Below, in pieces: positions 15,638 to 24,492 of a stretch of 32,322 nucleotides of DNA (the stretch's first letter is position 1; every line of letters begins with the position of its first letter). Made by a program: the position numbers and the translations under genes. The notes under the pieces are model-generated. The model saw nothing but the letters and a program-made list of their open reading frames with translations. It ran no database searches and was not told where the DNA came from. Source of the stretch: an uncultured Anderseniella sp. Its GTDB lineage: Bacteria; Pseudomonadota; Alphaproteobacteria; Rhizobiales; Aestuariivirgaceae. Where the stretch lies: NCBI GenBank assembly GCA_938039915.1, contig CALHUA010000026.1:1-32322 (forward strand), in the 5' to 3' direction.

Positions 15638-16392
15638 GAATGAAGAACAAGACAGTGATCGTTACCGGTGGCGCCTCCGGTTTCGGTGAGGGCATGATCC
15701 GCCGGTTTGCCGAGGAAGGCGCCAATACCGTTATCGCCGATATCAATGATAATGCCGGCGAGGCCCTGGCCAGAGAGATTTCGGGCAAGGGCACGCCGTG
15801 CGTCTATACCCACTGTGATGTCACCGACAGCGGTTACTTCCAGAACCTGGTCACCTCGACAGTTGACCAGTTCAGCACCATTGACGTGATGATCAACAAT
15901 GCCGGCATGCCGCAGACCAACCAGCCTATGCTGGATGTGGATGAAGACACCTTCCAGCGCATCTTCGATGTCAATGTGAAATCCATATTCCTGGCGACAA
16001 GAGCGGTTGTACCGGTCATGCGCGAACAGGGCTCAGGCTCGATCATCAACACCGCGTCAACCGCAGCCCTGCGCCCGCGTCCGGGGCTTGTCTGGTACAA
16101 TGCATCCAAGGGTGCCGTGACCACCATGACCAAGGCCATGGCCGTTGAACTGGCGCCCGATCAGATCCGCGTCAACGCACTGTGTCCCGTCGCCGGTGAA
16201 ACACCGATGCTGGGCGCGTTCATGGGTGGCGAAATCACCAATGAAATGCGCTCCGCCTTTGTTTCAACGGTCCCCATGGGCAGGCTGTCCACCCCGCTGG
16301 ACATGGCCAACGCAGCTCTGTTTTTCGCCTCCGATGAAAGCACCTTCATCACCGGTGTCTGCATGGAAGTCGACGGCGGGCGTTGTATTTAG
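15634..16392 (+). CDS. Short-chain dehydrogenase/reductase (SDR)
   Basis: A 252-aa classical SDR oxidoreductase. The nucleotide-binding motif TGGASGFG is at 11-18, NNAG at 88-91, and the catalytic Ser142, Tyr155 and Lys159 (WYNASK) are all present. The acidic residue after the second strand (IADIND) suggests NAD(H) preference. The FabG-like C-terminus ends FITGVCMEVDGGRCI. The substrate is not evident; FabG-like and glucose 1-dehydrogenase-like proteins look alike at this level. The start overlaps the GNAT stop by 4 bp, and the glycosylase gene starts 2 bp after this stop, so all three are likely one transcript. Confidence 0.92.
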   Translation: MRMKNKTVIVTGGASGFGEGMIRRFAEEGANTVIADINDNAGEALAREISGKGTPCVYTHCDVTDSGYFQNLVTSTVDQFSTIDVMINNAGMPQTNQPMLDVDEDTFQRIFDVNVKSIFLATRAVVPVMREQGSGSIINTASTAALRPRPGLVWYNASKGAVTTMTKAMAVELAPDQIRVNALCPVAGETPMLGAFMGGEITNEMRSAFVSTVPMGRLSTPLDMANAALFFASDESTFITGVCMEVDGGRCI

Positions 16393-16394
16393 CT

Positions 16395-17609
16395 GTGGCA
16401 AAACCTCAACGTATCAGTCTCAAATCAGCCCGCCGCCTTGCACTGACGGCGCAAGGCTTCTCTGGCGCCCCTCCGGCACCTGGCAAGACCACGCGCTGGC
16501 AGGCTCTGTCGAAGGTCATCGACAATCTCAACCTGTTGCAGATCGACAGTGTGAACGTGTTGTCGCGCTCACATTACCTGCCCGTGTTTTCGCGGTTGGG
16601 CAGTTACGACAAGACCGTGCTGGACAAGCACACGCTGGCGGCAAAGAACCGGCGCTGCTTTGAATACTGGGCGCATGAGGCATCCATACTGCCACATCGC
16701 TACCAGCCATTGCTGCGCTGGCGCATGGATGATGCACGCAACGGCACCGGCATCTACAAGGGACTGGTGGAGTTTGCGCGCAACAAGCAGCAGGTTATTG
16801 CAGACACGCTTGAAAAGGTTCGTGCCGAAGGCCCGTTGCGCCCGCGCGATTTTGGCCAGCCGGCGGTTCGCTCAGGCGAATGGTGGGGCTGGAACGAAAA
16901 CAAGACTGCACTGGAATATCTGTTCTGGACCGGCGATGTGACCACCGCCAGCCGCGACGGTTTCGAACGGTTGTATGATGTGCCGGAACGGGTGTTGCCT
17001 GATGACATACACACCGCCGTTTCGCCCGCACGGGCGGACGCCATCCGTGAACTGGCCAGGCACTCCGCCCGCGCACTGGGCATTTCGACCGAGACCGACA
17101 TCAGGGACTATTTTCGCCTGCCCGTGGCCGATGCCCGCCGCGCGGTTGCAGAACTTGTGGAAAGCGGCGAACTGCACATGGTCGAGGTCAAGGGCTGGAC
17201 CAAGCCGGGTTATGTCTGGCATGCAGCAAAGTCCTCCCGCTCGTTTGAGCGCGCAACCGTGCTGTCGCCGTTTGATCCATTGGTCTGGAACCGGGACCGC
17301 GCGGAACGATTGTTCGACTTTCGCTATCGCATAGAAATCTATACGCCCGCCCCGAAACGCCAGTTCGGCTATTACGTGCTGCCGTTTCTGATCGGCGAGC
17401 AATTGTCAGGCAGGCTGTGCATGAAGGCAGACCGGCAGGCAGGCACCTTGCGCATCAATGCAGCCTGGCATGAAGACGGCGTGGATGCCGGCAGCGCATC
17501 CGAAGCTATTGCGCCTGCCCTTCACGACATGAGCCGGTGGCTTGATCTTGAGCGCGTCGAGATTGCCGGCCAGGGTAATATGGCGACGGCACTCAAGGCC
17601 GCCGTCTGA
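16395..17609 (+). CDS. YcaQ/AlkX-type DNA glycosylase (winged-helix HTH_42 family)
   Basis: A 404-aa protein of the winged-helix family that includes the DNA glycosylases AlkZ and YcaQ (AlkX), which excise bulky alkylated bases and unhook interstrand crosslinks. The catalytic motif here is Q49-I-D51 in NLLQIDSVNVLSRSHYLPVFSRLG. That is the Q-hydrophobic-D form of the AlkX branch, not the QxQ of AlkZ. Other family stretches are EYWAHEASILP, GWNENKTALEYLFWTGDV and LSPFDPLVWNRDRAERLFDFRYRIEIYTP. The start is a GTG two bases after the SDR stop (the track uses a TTG inside it). No antibiotic cluster is near, which suits a housekeeping role. It converges with the aminotransferase gene. Confidence 0.88.
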   Translation: MAKPQRISLKSARRLALTAQGFSGAPPAPGKTTRWQALSKVIDNLNLLQIDSVNVLSRSHYLPVFSRLGSYDKTVLDKHTLAAKNRRCFEYWAHEASILPHRYQPLLRWRMDDARNGTGIYKGLVEFARNKQQVIADTLEKVRAEGPLRPRDFGQPAVRSGEWWGWNENKTALEYLFWTGDVTTASRDGFERLYDVPERVLPDDIHTAVSPARADAIRELARHSARALGISTETDIRDYFRLPVADARRAVAELVESGELHMVEVKGWTKPGYVWHAAKSSRSFERATVLSPFDPLVWNRDRAERLFDFRYRIEIYTPAPKRQFGYYVLPFLIGEQLSGRLCMKADRQAGTLRINAAWHEDGVDAGSASEAIAPALHDMSRWLDLERVEIAGQGNMATALKAAV

Positions 17610-17611
17610 AA

Positions 17612-19012
17612 TCAGATCACCCCTTCCCTGACAAGTTCATCGGTGACCTCGACAACCGCACCGCGAATTGTGTCCACCAGGAAGTCGGCATCGTCTCTTG
17701 TCATGGTCAGCGGCGGCGACATCACGTCCAGGTGGCCCATGGGGCGCACCAGAAGTCCGCGTGTTTCGCATAGATTGGAAATCCGCTTGGAGATGTTCAT
17801 TTCATGGGGAATGTGTGCCTTGGTGTGCTTGTCGGCGACATATTCAACACACATCATCATGCGCTTGCCGCGCACATCACCGACGATGGGAAGCTCAGAC
17901 AATTCACGCAGGCGGCCTTCAAAATAATCGCCCACGTCTTTCACGTTGCCGCAGATGTCTTCGCGTTCCATGATTTCGATATTCTTCAGCGCCACTGCGC
18001 AACCTACCGGATGACCGGCACAGGTGAAGCCGTGCGCAAACCAGCCATCAGGATTTTCACTCGACATCACATCGTGTATTTCATCCGTATAGAGCGTCGC
18101 GCCCATCGGGAAGTATCCCGAGGTGATGCCCTTGGCGCACACGATCATATCCGGCTGGATGCCGAATTCATCCCATGATGCAAACATGTGCCCGATGCGT
18201 CCAAACGCCGTGACGACCTCGTCGGCGATGAACAGGATGTCGTGTTCACGGCACACGTCGATCATCCGCTTCAGATAGCCCGGCGGCGGCGGCACGACGC
18301 CGCCGGATGCCTGGATGGGTTCGGCAATGAAGCAGGAGATTGTGTCAGCGCCCAGTTCGGCAATCTTGTCCCTGAATTCCTGCACCAGGAAGTCGGTGAA
18401 TTCAGATTCCGTCATGCCATCGCCGCCGCGATAAAAATACGGTGCCGAGAGATGGTGGATAAAGCTGGTCAGGTACTGGAACTCGTCCTGGCGGTCACCG
18501 TCACGCAGGCCCACAGATGCCGTCAGCACGGTCGAACCATGGTAGGAATTCTTGCGGCTGATGATGTGCTTGCGGTTCTTGCGGCCCTTGCGTCCGTGAT
18601 AGTACTGCGCAATCCGGATGGCGCCTTCATTGGCGGCTGATCCCGTAAGGGAATACATGACCCGGTTCAGCGAACCGGGCGCCATGGATGCCAGCTTGCC
18701 CGACAGCAAGGCCGCCGGCGCATTGGAGACGTCAACAAACGTATTGGAGTAGGCCAGTTGACTGGCCTGCTGTGCCATCACCTGTGCCAGTTCATCACGG
18801 CCATAGCCGACATTGACACACCACATGCCGCCAATACCGTCAAAATACCGGTTGCCCTCGGTATCGGTGACGTGACAGCCCTCGCCCTTGGCCAGCACCA
18901 GGGAACCTTCCTTCTTGAAACTGTCAAAATGCGTCCAGGGATGCAGGAAATGGTCACGATCCAGCGCCCACAACTTTTCATGGTCGTACTGGTTGTGCAA
19001 AGGGTTCAGCAT
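17612..19012 (-). CDS. Class III (omega) aminotransferase, PLP-dependent
   Basis: A 466-aa class III aminotransferase. The PLP lysine is K294 ([14 protein letters not shown]), with D264 in [13 protein letters not shown] and the [13 protein letters not shown] turn at about 121-133. The long N-terminal stretch [19 protein letters not shown] and PYFYRGGDG are typical of the omega-amino acid/diamine:pyruvate subgroup. The amino donor (putrescine, beta-alanine, taurine and similar) cannot be fixed from sequence. The ATG at 19012 has GGAAGG at 8 bases; the track's ORF begins 32 codons upstream, before the promoter palindrome. The cinA-type gene upstream ends 105 bp away. A perfect 26-bp palindrome overlaps the putative promoter, so repression by a dimeric regulator is likely. 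Confidence 0.9.
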   Translation of the reverse strand: MLNPLHNQYDHEKLWALDRDHFLHPWTHFDSFKKEGSLVLAKGEGCHVTDTEGNRYFDGIGGMWCVNVGYGRDELAQVMAQQASQLAYSNTFVDVSNAPAALLSGKLASMAPGSLNRVMYSLTGSAANEGAIRIAQYYHGRKGRKNRKHIISRKNSYHGSTVLTASVGLRDGDRQDEFQYLTSFIHHLSAPYFYRGGDGMTESEFTDFLVQEFRDKIAELGADTISCFIAEPIQASGGVVPPPPGYLKRMIDVCREHDILFIADEVVTAFGRIGHMFASWDEFGIQPDMIVCAKGITSGYFPMGATLYTDEIHDVMSSENPDGWFAHGFTCAGHPVGCAVALKNIEIMEREDICGNVKDVGDYFEGRLRELSELPIVGDVRGKRMMMCVEYVADKHTKAHIPHEMNISKRISNLCETRGLLVRPMGHLDVMSPPLTMTRDDADFLVDTIRGAVVEVTDELVREGVI

Positions 19013-19023
19013 TACGGCACCTT

Positions 19024-19049
19024 CCATATTGAATGAACATTCAATATGG
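19024..19049. promoter_or_regulatory. Perfect 26-bp palindromic operator before the aminotransferase gene
   Basis: CCATATTGAATG-AA-CATTCAATATGG: two exact 12-bp arms around AA. It begins 12 bp upstream of the aminotransferase ATG. On the minus strand TTGCCA, a 17-bp spacer and CATATT form a possible sigma70 promoter whose -10 lies in the palindrome. The TGAATG/CATTCA half-sites resemble TetR-family operators. No regulator gene is adjacent. Confidence 0.75.
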
Positions 19050-19117
19050 CGGATTTTGTGCACACTGGCAATGTCCCTGGTCCACACAGGCCCGAAACAA
19101 TACAACAATGGCTCCTG

Positions 19118-19864
19118 TCAATTACTCGGGGCAGCCAGTTCCGCCGGCAGCGCCTCAACCTCCTCAGCCGCCGCATTCATGGCTACTTCATCGCGCGAGC
19201 GGACAACTATGTTGGTTGCGAACCGGCCATCACGTTCATACGGATAAGATCCGATCATCACGCCTGGATGCTCGAGCTGGATCTCCTTCAACCGCTTGGC
19301 CACATCGCCTTCACCCAGATCAAGCGGCACGGTGCGTGACAGCATGACCGCGCCGCCGGTGAGCTTGGGCGCCACTTCATCCAGCATGGCCTGCATAATC
19401 CTGGGCACACCTGCCATCACGAACACATTGCCGATGTGAAACCCGGGCGCCTTGGAGACGGAATTGAGGATCAACTCGGCCGTGTCGGGTATCCGGGCCA
19501 TGCGTAGCCTGGCTTCGTTCTCCTCGATACCGCGGGCCTGCCAGTGTGCCCGCAAAATCTTCAGGGCCTCGGGATGGTGGTCGATTGCAACACCAAACGC
19601 CGCTGCCACGCAGTTTGCGGTAATGTCGTCGTGAGTGGGTCCAATGCCACCTGTAGTGAACACATAGGTATACCGGGTGCGCAATGCATTCAGCGCGGCC
19701 ACAATGTCGTCCTCCTCGTCAGACACGACACGCGCTTCCTTCAGGTCTATGCCGATGACGGTAAGATAATCTGCAATGTATCCAAGGTTCGCATCCTTGG
19801 TGCGCCCCGATAGAATTTCGTCTCCAATCAGCAGGACCGCTGCTGTAGGGATTGAGCTTGTCAT
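19118..19864 (-). CDS. CinA-type molybdopterin-binding domain protein
   Basis: A 248-aa protein containing the MoCF_biosynth domain as found in the N-terminal part of CinA (competence/damage-inducible protein A). The motifs are LLIGDEILSGRTKDAN (residues 12-27) and VFTTGGIGPTHDDIT; the C-terminal nicotinamide-deamidase domain of full CinA is absent. The ATG at 19864 is preferred to the TTG three codons earlier. Short CinA-N proteins are widespread in alphaproteobacteria, and biochemical roles are poorly defined. sfsA is divergent, 71 bp away, followed by map and radC, a gene neighbourhood also seen in rhizobia. Confidence 0.88.
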   Translation of the reverse strand: MTSSIPTAAVLLIGDEILSGRTKDANLGYIADYLTVIGIDLKEARVVSDEEDDIVAALNALRTRYTYVFTTGGIGPTHDDITANCVAAAFGVAIDHHPEALKILRAHWQARGIEENEARLRMARIPDTAELILNSVSKAPGFHIGNVFVMAGVPRIMQAMLDEVAPKLTGGAVMLSRTVPLDLGEGDVAKRLKEIQLEHPGVMIGSYPYERDGRFATNIVVRSRDEVAMNAAAEEVEALPAELAAPSN

Positions 19865-19935
19865 GGCTGGCAAATTTCCGGTTTATGTGACACTTATTCA
19901 CTTACGTCAGAAGCCATCAAACAGGTCAAGCCATC

Positions 19936-20661
19936 ATGATAATATCAGACAAGCCATTGCTGCGCGGCAGCTTGATCAAGCGCTACAAGAGGTTTCTGAG
20001 CGATGTCAGGCTGGAGACAGGGGAAATCGTCACCGCGTCCTGTCCGAACACCGGCTCCATGATGGGTTTGCTGGATCCGGGAAATCCGGTCTGGCTGTCG
20101 GTCTCCGACAGCAAGACCCGCAAATACAAACACACCTGGGAAATGGTCGAGGCCGTCAATGCCGGCGGCGACAAGGCCCGTGTCGGCCTGAACACCGGCC
20201 TGCCCAACAAGCTTGTCGAGGAAGCCATTACTGCCGGGCGCATTCCCGAACTTGCTGGCTACGACACGCTCAAGCGCGAACAGAAATACGGCAAGAACAG
20301 TCGCATCGACATCCTGTTGTCGGACGACAACAAGCCGTCATGTTATGTGGAGGTCAAGAACGTCACACTGTCGCGGTCCGCAGGCATGGCCGAGTTTCCC
20401 GACGCGGTTACCTCCCGCGGGGCAAAACACCTTGTGGAACTGGCAGACATGGTTCGTGACGGACACCGCGCGGTTATGGTGTATTTGATCCAGCGCAGTG
20501 ACGCGAAAAGCTTCTCACTGGCCCGCGACATCGATCCGGTGTACTTTGAAACCTGGAGCAATGCGACTAAATCAGGCGTCGAGAGCATCGCGATGGCTTG
20601 CACCATGGGCGATGATGCGATTTCATGTGATAAGGCAATAAGAATTGAGGGCGTGTCCTGA
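19936..20661 (+). CDS. sfsA: Sugar fermentation stimulation protein / nuclease SfsA
   Basis: A 241-aa SfsA family protein, proposed to bind nucleic acid and to be a PD-(D/E)XK-like nuclease. The nuclease-like core is seen as SRIDILLSDDNKPSCYVEVKNVTL (D...ExK). Family-wide stretches are CPNTGSMMGLLDPGNPVWLS, KHTWEMVEA, GLNTGLPNKLVEEAI and EFPDAVTSRGAKHLVEL. The start has AGGTCAAG upstream of ATCATG. The length is normal. It begins a plus-strand run with map (19 bp later) and radC, so they may be co-expressed. Family identity is secure; its physiological job is unresolved in general. Confidence 0.94.
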   Translation: MIISDKPLLRGSLIKRYKRFLSDVRLETGEIVTASCPNTGSMMGLLDPGNPVWLSVSDSKTRKYKHTWEMVEAVNAGGDKARVGLNTGLPNKLVEEAITAGRIPELAGYDTLKREQKYGKNSRIDILLSDDNKPSCYVEVKNVTLSRSAGMAEFPDAVTSRGAKHLVELADMVRDGHRAVMVYLIQRSDAKSFSLARDIDPVYFETWSNATKSGVESIAMACTMGDDAISCDKAIRIEGVS

Positions 20662-20680
20662 GACCACCACAAGGTAAATC

Positions 20681-21511
20681 ATGCAAACCACTTATGTAGA
20701 AGCAACCGCCGCCCCGCTGGTCAACAATGGTCAGGTCAAGCTGCACGGACCGGAAGATTTTGAAGGCATGCGCAAGGCAGGCAGGCTGGCGGCCGAAGCC
20801 CTCGACCTGCTGGTCCCGCTGGTGCAGCCGGGTGTCACCACCGAAGAACTCGACCGGGCGGCCCTGATGTTCGCAAGAGACCATGGCGCCACGCCGGCGC
20901 CGCTGTATTATCGTGGCTTTCCCAAATCCATCTGCACATCGATCAACCATGTGGTCTGCCACGGCATTCCCGGCCCGCGCGCGCTCAAGGAAGGCGAAGT
21001 CGTAAATATCGACATCACCCTGATCGTAGACGGCTGGCACGGTGACTCCAGTCGCATGTACCCTGTGGGCGCCATCAACCGCCGGGCTGAACGGCTGATA
21101 GAAATCACCTATGAATGCCTCATGCGCGGATTGGCGGAAGTGCGCCCGGGCGCTCATACCGGCGACATCGGCCATGCCATTCAGACATATGCCGAAGGCC
21201 AGCGCTGCTCGGTGGTGCGTGATTTCTGCGGTCATGGCCTGGGCAGGCTGTTCCATGACATGCCGAACATTCTGCACTATGGCCGCAAGGGCGAAGGGAT
21301 CGAACTGCGCGAAGGCATGTTCTTCACCGTCGAGCCGATGATCAACCTGGGCAGGCCGCAGGTCAAAGTGCTGTCTGACGGATGGACTGCGGTGACCCGT
21401 GACCGGTCCCTGTCGGCACAGTTTGAACACTCCATCGGCATTACCGCGGACGGATGCGAGATCTTCACTTTGTCGCCGGAAGGCTATCACTGCCCGCCGC
21501 ACAAGACCTGA
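20681..21511 (+). CDS. map: Type I methionine aminopeptidase
   Basis: Removes the initiator methionine from new proteins in the cytoplasm. The 276-aa protein has all five metal ligands: D111 and D122 (NIDITLIVDGWHGDSSRMY), H185 (GHGLGRLFH), E218 (TVEPM) and E249 (QFEHS). The ligand spacing matches E. coli MetAP with a constant 14-residue offset, caused by the longer N-terminus (TYVEATAAPLVNNGQVKLHGPEDF). AAGG lies 7 bases before the ATG. Its neighbours are sfsA upstream and radC 30 bp downstream. Long antisense ORFs on the other strand are shadows. Confidence 0.96.
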   Translation: MQTTYVEATAAPLVNNGQVKLHGPEDFEGMRKAGRLAAEALDLLVPLVQPGVTTEELDRAALMFARDHGATPAPLYYRGFPKSICTSINHVVCHGIPGPRALKEGEVVNIDITLIVDGWHGDSSRMYPVGAINRRAERLIEITYECLMRGLAEVRPGAHTGDIGHAIQTYAEGQRCSVVRDFCGHGLGRLFHDMPNILHYGRKGEGIELREGMFFTVEPMINLGRPQVKVLSDGWTAVTRDRSLSAQFEHSIGITADGCEIFTLSPEGYHCPPHKT

Positions 21512-21541
21512 TCACGCGACAAGTACCCCGGGGATCTGAGA

Positions 21542-22267
21542 ATGGGTTTCAAGGACGAACAGGGGTTTGATCTTCCCGGCCGCGCCAAACCGGATGCGCC
21601 CGACCATCTTGGCCATCGCGAGCGTCTGCGTGTGCGCTTCAACCAGGGCGGCGCGGACGCCATGCCGGATTATGAACTGCTGGAACTGATGCTGTTTCGG
21701 GCCATCCCCCGGCAAGACACCAAGCCGATTGCCAAGGCGCTGATAGCCAGGTTCGGATCGTTCGGCGATGTCCTGGCCGCACCGCCCCCCCGGCTGAAAG
21801 AAGTCAAAGGCGTTGGCGACAAGGTCGTGTTTGAACTGAAGCTCATTCAGGCAGCCGCCGTGCGCATGGCCCGCAACACTGTGCTGTCGAAGCCTGCACT
21901 GACGTCCTGGACCGCATTGATCGAGTATTGCACCGCCGCCATGGCCTATGACGACCGTGAACAGTTTCGCCTGCTGTTCCTTGACCGCAAGAACGTGCTG
22001 ATTGCAGATGAGGTGCAGCAACGCGGCACGGTCGATCACACGCCCGTCTATCCGCGCGAGGTGATCAAGCGGGCGCTGGAACTGTCGGCATCGGCGATTA
22101 TCCTGGTGCACAATCACCCGTCCGGTGATCCGACACCGTCACAGGCCGACATCGACATGACCCGGCAGATTGTGGATGCGGCATCAAAGCTGACGATCAC
22201 TGTTCACGACCACATCATCATCGGCCGCGCCGGTCATGCCAGTTTCAGGGCAATGAAGCTGATTTAG
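21542..22267 (+). CDS. radC: RadC family JAB/MPN-domain protein
   Basis: A 241-aa RadC protein. A helix-hairpin-helix-like N-terminal part (about 25-110, with [17 protein letters not shown]) precedes a JAMM metalloprotease-like domain: H190, H192 and D203 in [17 protein letters not shown], and [16 protein letters not shown] before it. RadC was named for DNA repair, but that role is not well supported; the activity is unproven. The start is the ATG at 21542 after GGGGATCTGAGA. The stop TAG overlaps the stop of the convergent glutathione S-transferase gene by 4 bp. Confidence 0.95.
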   Translation: MGFKDEQGFDLPGRAKPDAPDHLGHRERLRVRFNQGGADAMPDYELLELMLFRAIPRQDTKPIAKALIARFGSFGDVLAAPPPRLKEVKGVGDKVVFELKLIQAAAVRMARNTVLSKPALTSWTALIEYCTAAMAYDDREQFRLLFLDRKNVLIADEVQQRGTVDHTPVYPREVIKRALELSASAIILVHNHPSGDPTPSQADIDMTRQIVDAASKLTITVHDHIIIGRAGHASFRAMKLI

Positions 22268-22866
22268 CTCGCTTCACGCTTGGCCCAGGCCGCTTTGAAA
22301 GCAGGCCGCTCGCGCACCCGTGCCAGATAGTCCCGCAACGGGCCTTTCGGCGGCATCCACTTCATCACATTGATGCCCCAGCCCATGCAGTGACCGATGA
22401 TCAGGTCGGGCACAGTGAACTCATCGCCTGTTACAAACTGGTTATCGCCAAGCCGGGCTTCCAGATGGTCAAGCCCGCGCTTGTAGTCATACTCGCAGGC
22501 GGCTGCGGCCTTGTCGCTGCGCAGGTCTTCCGGCAGCACGAAACTGTTCTTCGCCGCCCACCACAGGGCCCCATCCAGTTCGTCCAGTGCCAGGTGGGTG
22601 AAACTGTCCTGCCGGGCACGTTCAACTGTTCCGGCCTTGTGGGTGAACCTGTCGTGCTTGTCGGCCAGATACTGGCAAATCGCTACACTGTCTATGATGA
22701 CATCATCACCGTCCATGAACGCCGGCACCTTGGCAGACGGATTTACCGCCAACGCTTCAGGTGAGCGTGGTGCTGCGCTGTCTTGCTCATAGGTTTCGCC
22801 CAGTTCTTCCAGCATCCACATCACCCGGAAGGCTCGGGACTTTGCAGATCCAATCAGCTTGTACAT
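22264..22866 (-). CDS. Glutathione S-transferase family protein
   Basis: A 200-aa GST. The thioredoxin-like N-terminal domain (1-75) has [25 protein letters not shown], the cis-proline segment [25 protein letters not shown], and the helical C-terminal domain with [15 protein letters not shown] (N-capping box and DLxxGH). The glutathione-activating residue is probably Ser/Lys in SAKSRAFR. The substrate is unknown. The gene lies 37 bp downstream of the mocA-like gene on the same strand, so it may be the last gene of the cox-type transcript; the link may be only read-through. Confidence 0.9.
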   Translation of the reverse strand: MYKLIGSAKSRAFRVMWMLEELGETYEQDSAAPRSPEALAVNPSAKVPAFMDGDDVIIDSVAICQYLADKHDRFTHKAGTVERARQDSFTHLALDELDGALWWAAKNSFVLPEDLRSDKAAAACEYDYKRGLDHLEARLGDNQFVTGDEFTVPDLIIGHCMGWGINVMKWMPPKGPLRDYLARVRERPAFKAAWAKREAS

Positions 22867-22903
22867 GGTATGAAATTCTCCGGCTTACTTATTGAACTGA
22901 CTC

Positions 22904-23488
22904 TCAAAAATCACGTTCACGATGGTTCAGGCTGTCAGGTGTGTCAAAATCCCGTAATACCGCGTCGCTGTCCACGTCGATCATGCGCACATTGTCCCCG
23001 CTCAATAAGCTGCGCGCGCCCTTGTCACCGCTGGTTCTCTCAAGTTCGGCAAAATTCCCTCTGCCCAAAATCACCGGATTGCCGCGCACGCCTTTGTGGT
23101 GCGGAACGACAATACAGTCCTCACCGGTAAACGCATCCAGCAACTGATTGATGGTTTCAGCGGACACATCCGGCATGTCCCCGAGCAGGATCATTGCGCC
23201 TGCGCAACTGTGTGGCAAAACCGTAATGCCGGTTTTCAGTGATCCCGCCTGCCCAGCCGCATACTCTGCATTGTGGGCGAAAACGACATCAAGCCCGCAG
23301 AGCGCTTCCTGAACCGCGTCAGCGTCATGGCCGGTTACAACAATGACCGGGTCGAGGTCTGTGGCCAGTGCAGCTTCAGCAACGCTGCGCACCATCGGTT
23401 GGCCGCCATACTCCGCCAGCAATTTGTTGGCCGCACCAAAGCGTGCCGATGTCCCGGCTGCCAGGACCACGCCGGCCAACCGGCTCAC
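22904..23488 (-). CDS. MocA-like molybdenum cofactor nucleotidyltransferase
   Basis: A 194-aa NTP-transferase of the MobA/MocA type, predicted to attach CMP (MocA-like) to the molybdenum cofactor, as molybdenum hydroxylases of this kind need the cytosine dinucleotide form. The signature LAAGTSARFGAANKLL (9-24) provides the phosphate loop and the lysine. LLGDMPDVS holds the metal-binding Asp, and GVRGNPVILGRGNFAELERTSGDKGARSLL is the conserved C-terminal part. The ATG overlaps the stop of the MoeA-like gene (4 bp), so they are coupled. MocA rather than MobA is inferred from the cox context. Confidence 0.85.
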   Translation of the reverse strand: MSRLAGVVLAAGTSARFGAANKLLAEYGGQPMVRSVAEAALATDLDPVIVVTGHDADAVQEALCGLDVVFAHNAEYAAGQAGSLKTGITVLPHSCAGAMILLGDMPDVSAETINQLLDAFTGEDCIVVPHHKGVRGNPVILGRGNFAELERTSGDKGARSLLSGDNVRMIDVDSDAVLRDFDTPDSLNHRERDF

Positions 23489-24492
23489 CGGCCTGCCTCG
23501 CGCGGTGACGGCCTGGTTTCAATTTCCATCAGCAGCCCGCCTGCCCCCATATCCATGATATCCTGAGGTCGCACATCAATTCCTGCCAACACCCGGCCCA
23601 GCACCCAGTCAAACCCGTTCAGTTTCGGCGATCGGGCACACGATGGCACTCCGATGACCGCTTCGCCGTCAAGCGTGCCAAGCAACAGCAGGTTACCCGG
23701 ATCAACAGGCATCCCCAGATGCACGATTTGCCCGCCGGCCGCTTTCAGGCCCGCCGGCACCACATCGCCGCGGTCGACGATGGCCGATGCCCCGAACACC
23801 AGCACCGGATCATGACCTGACGCCTTCAACTGACGGATCCCGTCAGACACGCCGTCAATTGTATGCGCAACTTCAACCACATCGCCCAGTGTGCTGCCAT
23901 GGAGCTCGAGCCGGTCACGAATGACCGTCGCCGATTTTTCCAGCAAGGTTTCCTTCATGCCGGCGGTGCGGGTCAAGACCAGACCGGCCTTGTGCGGCTT
24001 GAAGGGGACAACCGACAACAGTGTACCGGATTCGGTCAGTTCCACTGCCTCATCGACGATACTCGCCGGTGCAGAAAACGGAATGATCTTGACGGTGGCC
24101 ACCATCTGCCCCGCCTTGACGGCTTGAAATGGCGTCAGCGTCGCCAGCGTCACGGCCTCATGCAGCCGATTGAGTGCCCGCACCAGGCCTGCATCCACCA
24201 GCACAATGCCGTCATGGGCAGAGTGGATATTGGCCCGCCCGGTGGCGGCCTGCTGCCGGGTAACACCGTCGCCGCACACCGCATCCGCCAGGCGCGCAGC
24301 GGCTGCATCTTCATGGACATCGCTTGCCTCGACACGCGCAGCAAACACAGTTGCAACGCCGGCCTTTTTCAACTCCGCAACATCCGCTGCAGAAAGAACC
24401 CTGCCCTTCTTGAAGCTGATGCCGTCAGTGCGTACCGAATGGGCAAGAATGGCGCCTTGAGCCAGGGTTACCTCGATTTCGCCGAATGTCAT
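23485..24492 (-). CDS. MoeA/CinA-like molybdopterin-binding protein
   Basis: A 335-aa protein with a MoCF_biosynth (molybdopterin-binding) domain in the C-terminal half: VLVFGASAIVDRGDVVPAGLKAAGG and GTLDGEAVIGVPSCARSPKLNGFDWVLGRVLAG. The N-terminal half (GAILAHSVRTDGISFKKGRVLSAADVAELKKAGV) resembles the MoeA-N region. In many alphaproteobacteria the same protein is fused to the MocA-like transferase; here they are separate with overlapping genes. It overlaps the upstream XdhC gene by 4 bp. The expected role is in molybdenum-cofactor maturation or delivery for the cox enzyme. The exact reaction is unknown. Confidence 0.84.
   Translation of the reverse strand: MTFGEIEVTLAQGAILAHSVRTDGISFKKGRVLSAADVAELKKAGVATVFAARVEASDVHEDAAAARLADAVCGDGVTRQQAATGRANIHSAHDGIVLVDAGLVRALNRLHEAVTLATLTPFQAVKAGQMVATVKIIPFSAPASIVDEAVELTESGTLLSVVPFKPHKAGLVLTRTAGMKETLLEKSATVIRDRLELHGSTLGDVVEVAHTIDGVSDGIRQLKASGHDPVLVFGASAIVDRGDVVPAGLKAAGGQIVHLGMPVDPGNLLLLGTLDGEAVIGVPSCARSPKLNGFDWVLGRVLAGIDVRPQDIMDMGAGGLLMEIETRPSPREAGR

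Noticed and set aside
20567-21502. 311-aa minus-strand ORF opposite map.
   Set aside because: It mirrors the complete map gene in a high-GC region; the product has no family pattern. Shadow ORF.
21512-22117. 201-aa minus-strand ORF opposite radC.
   Set aside because: Antisense shadow of radC, which has intact JAMM motifs in the other frame.
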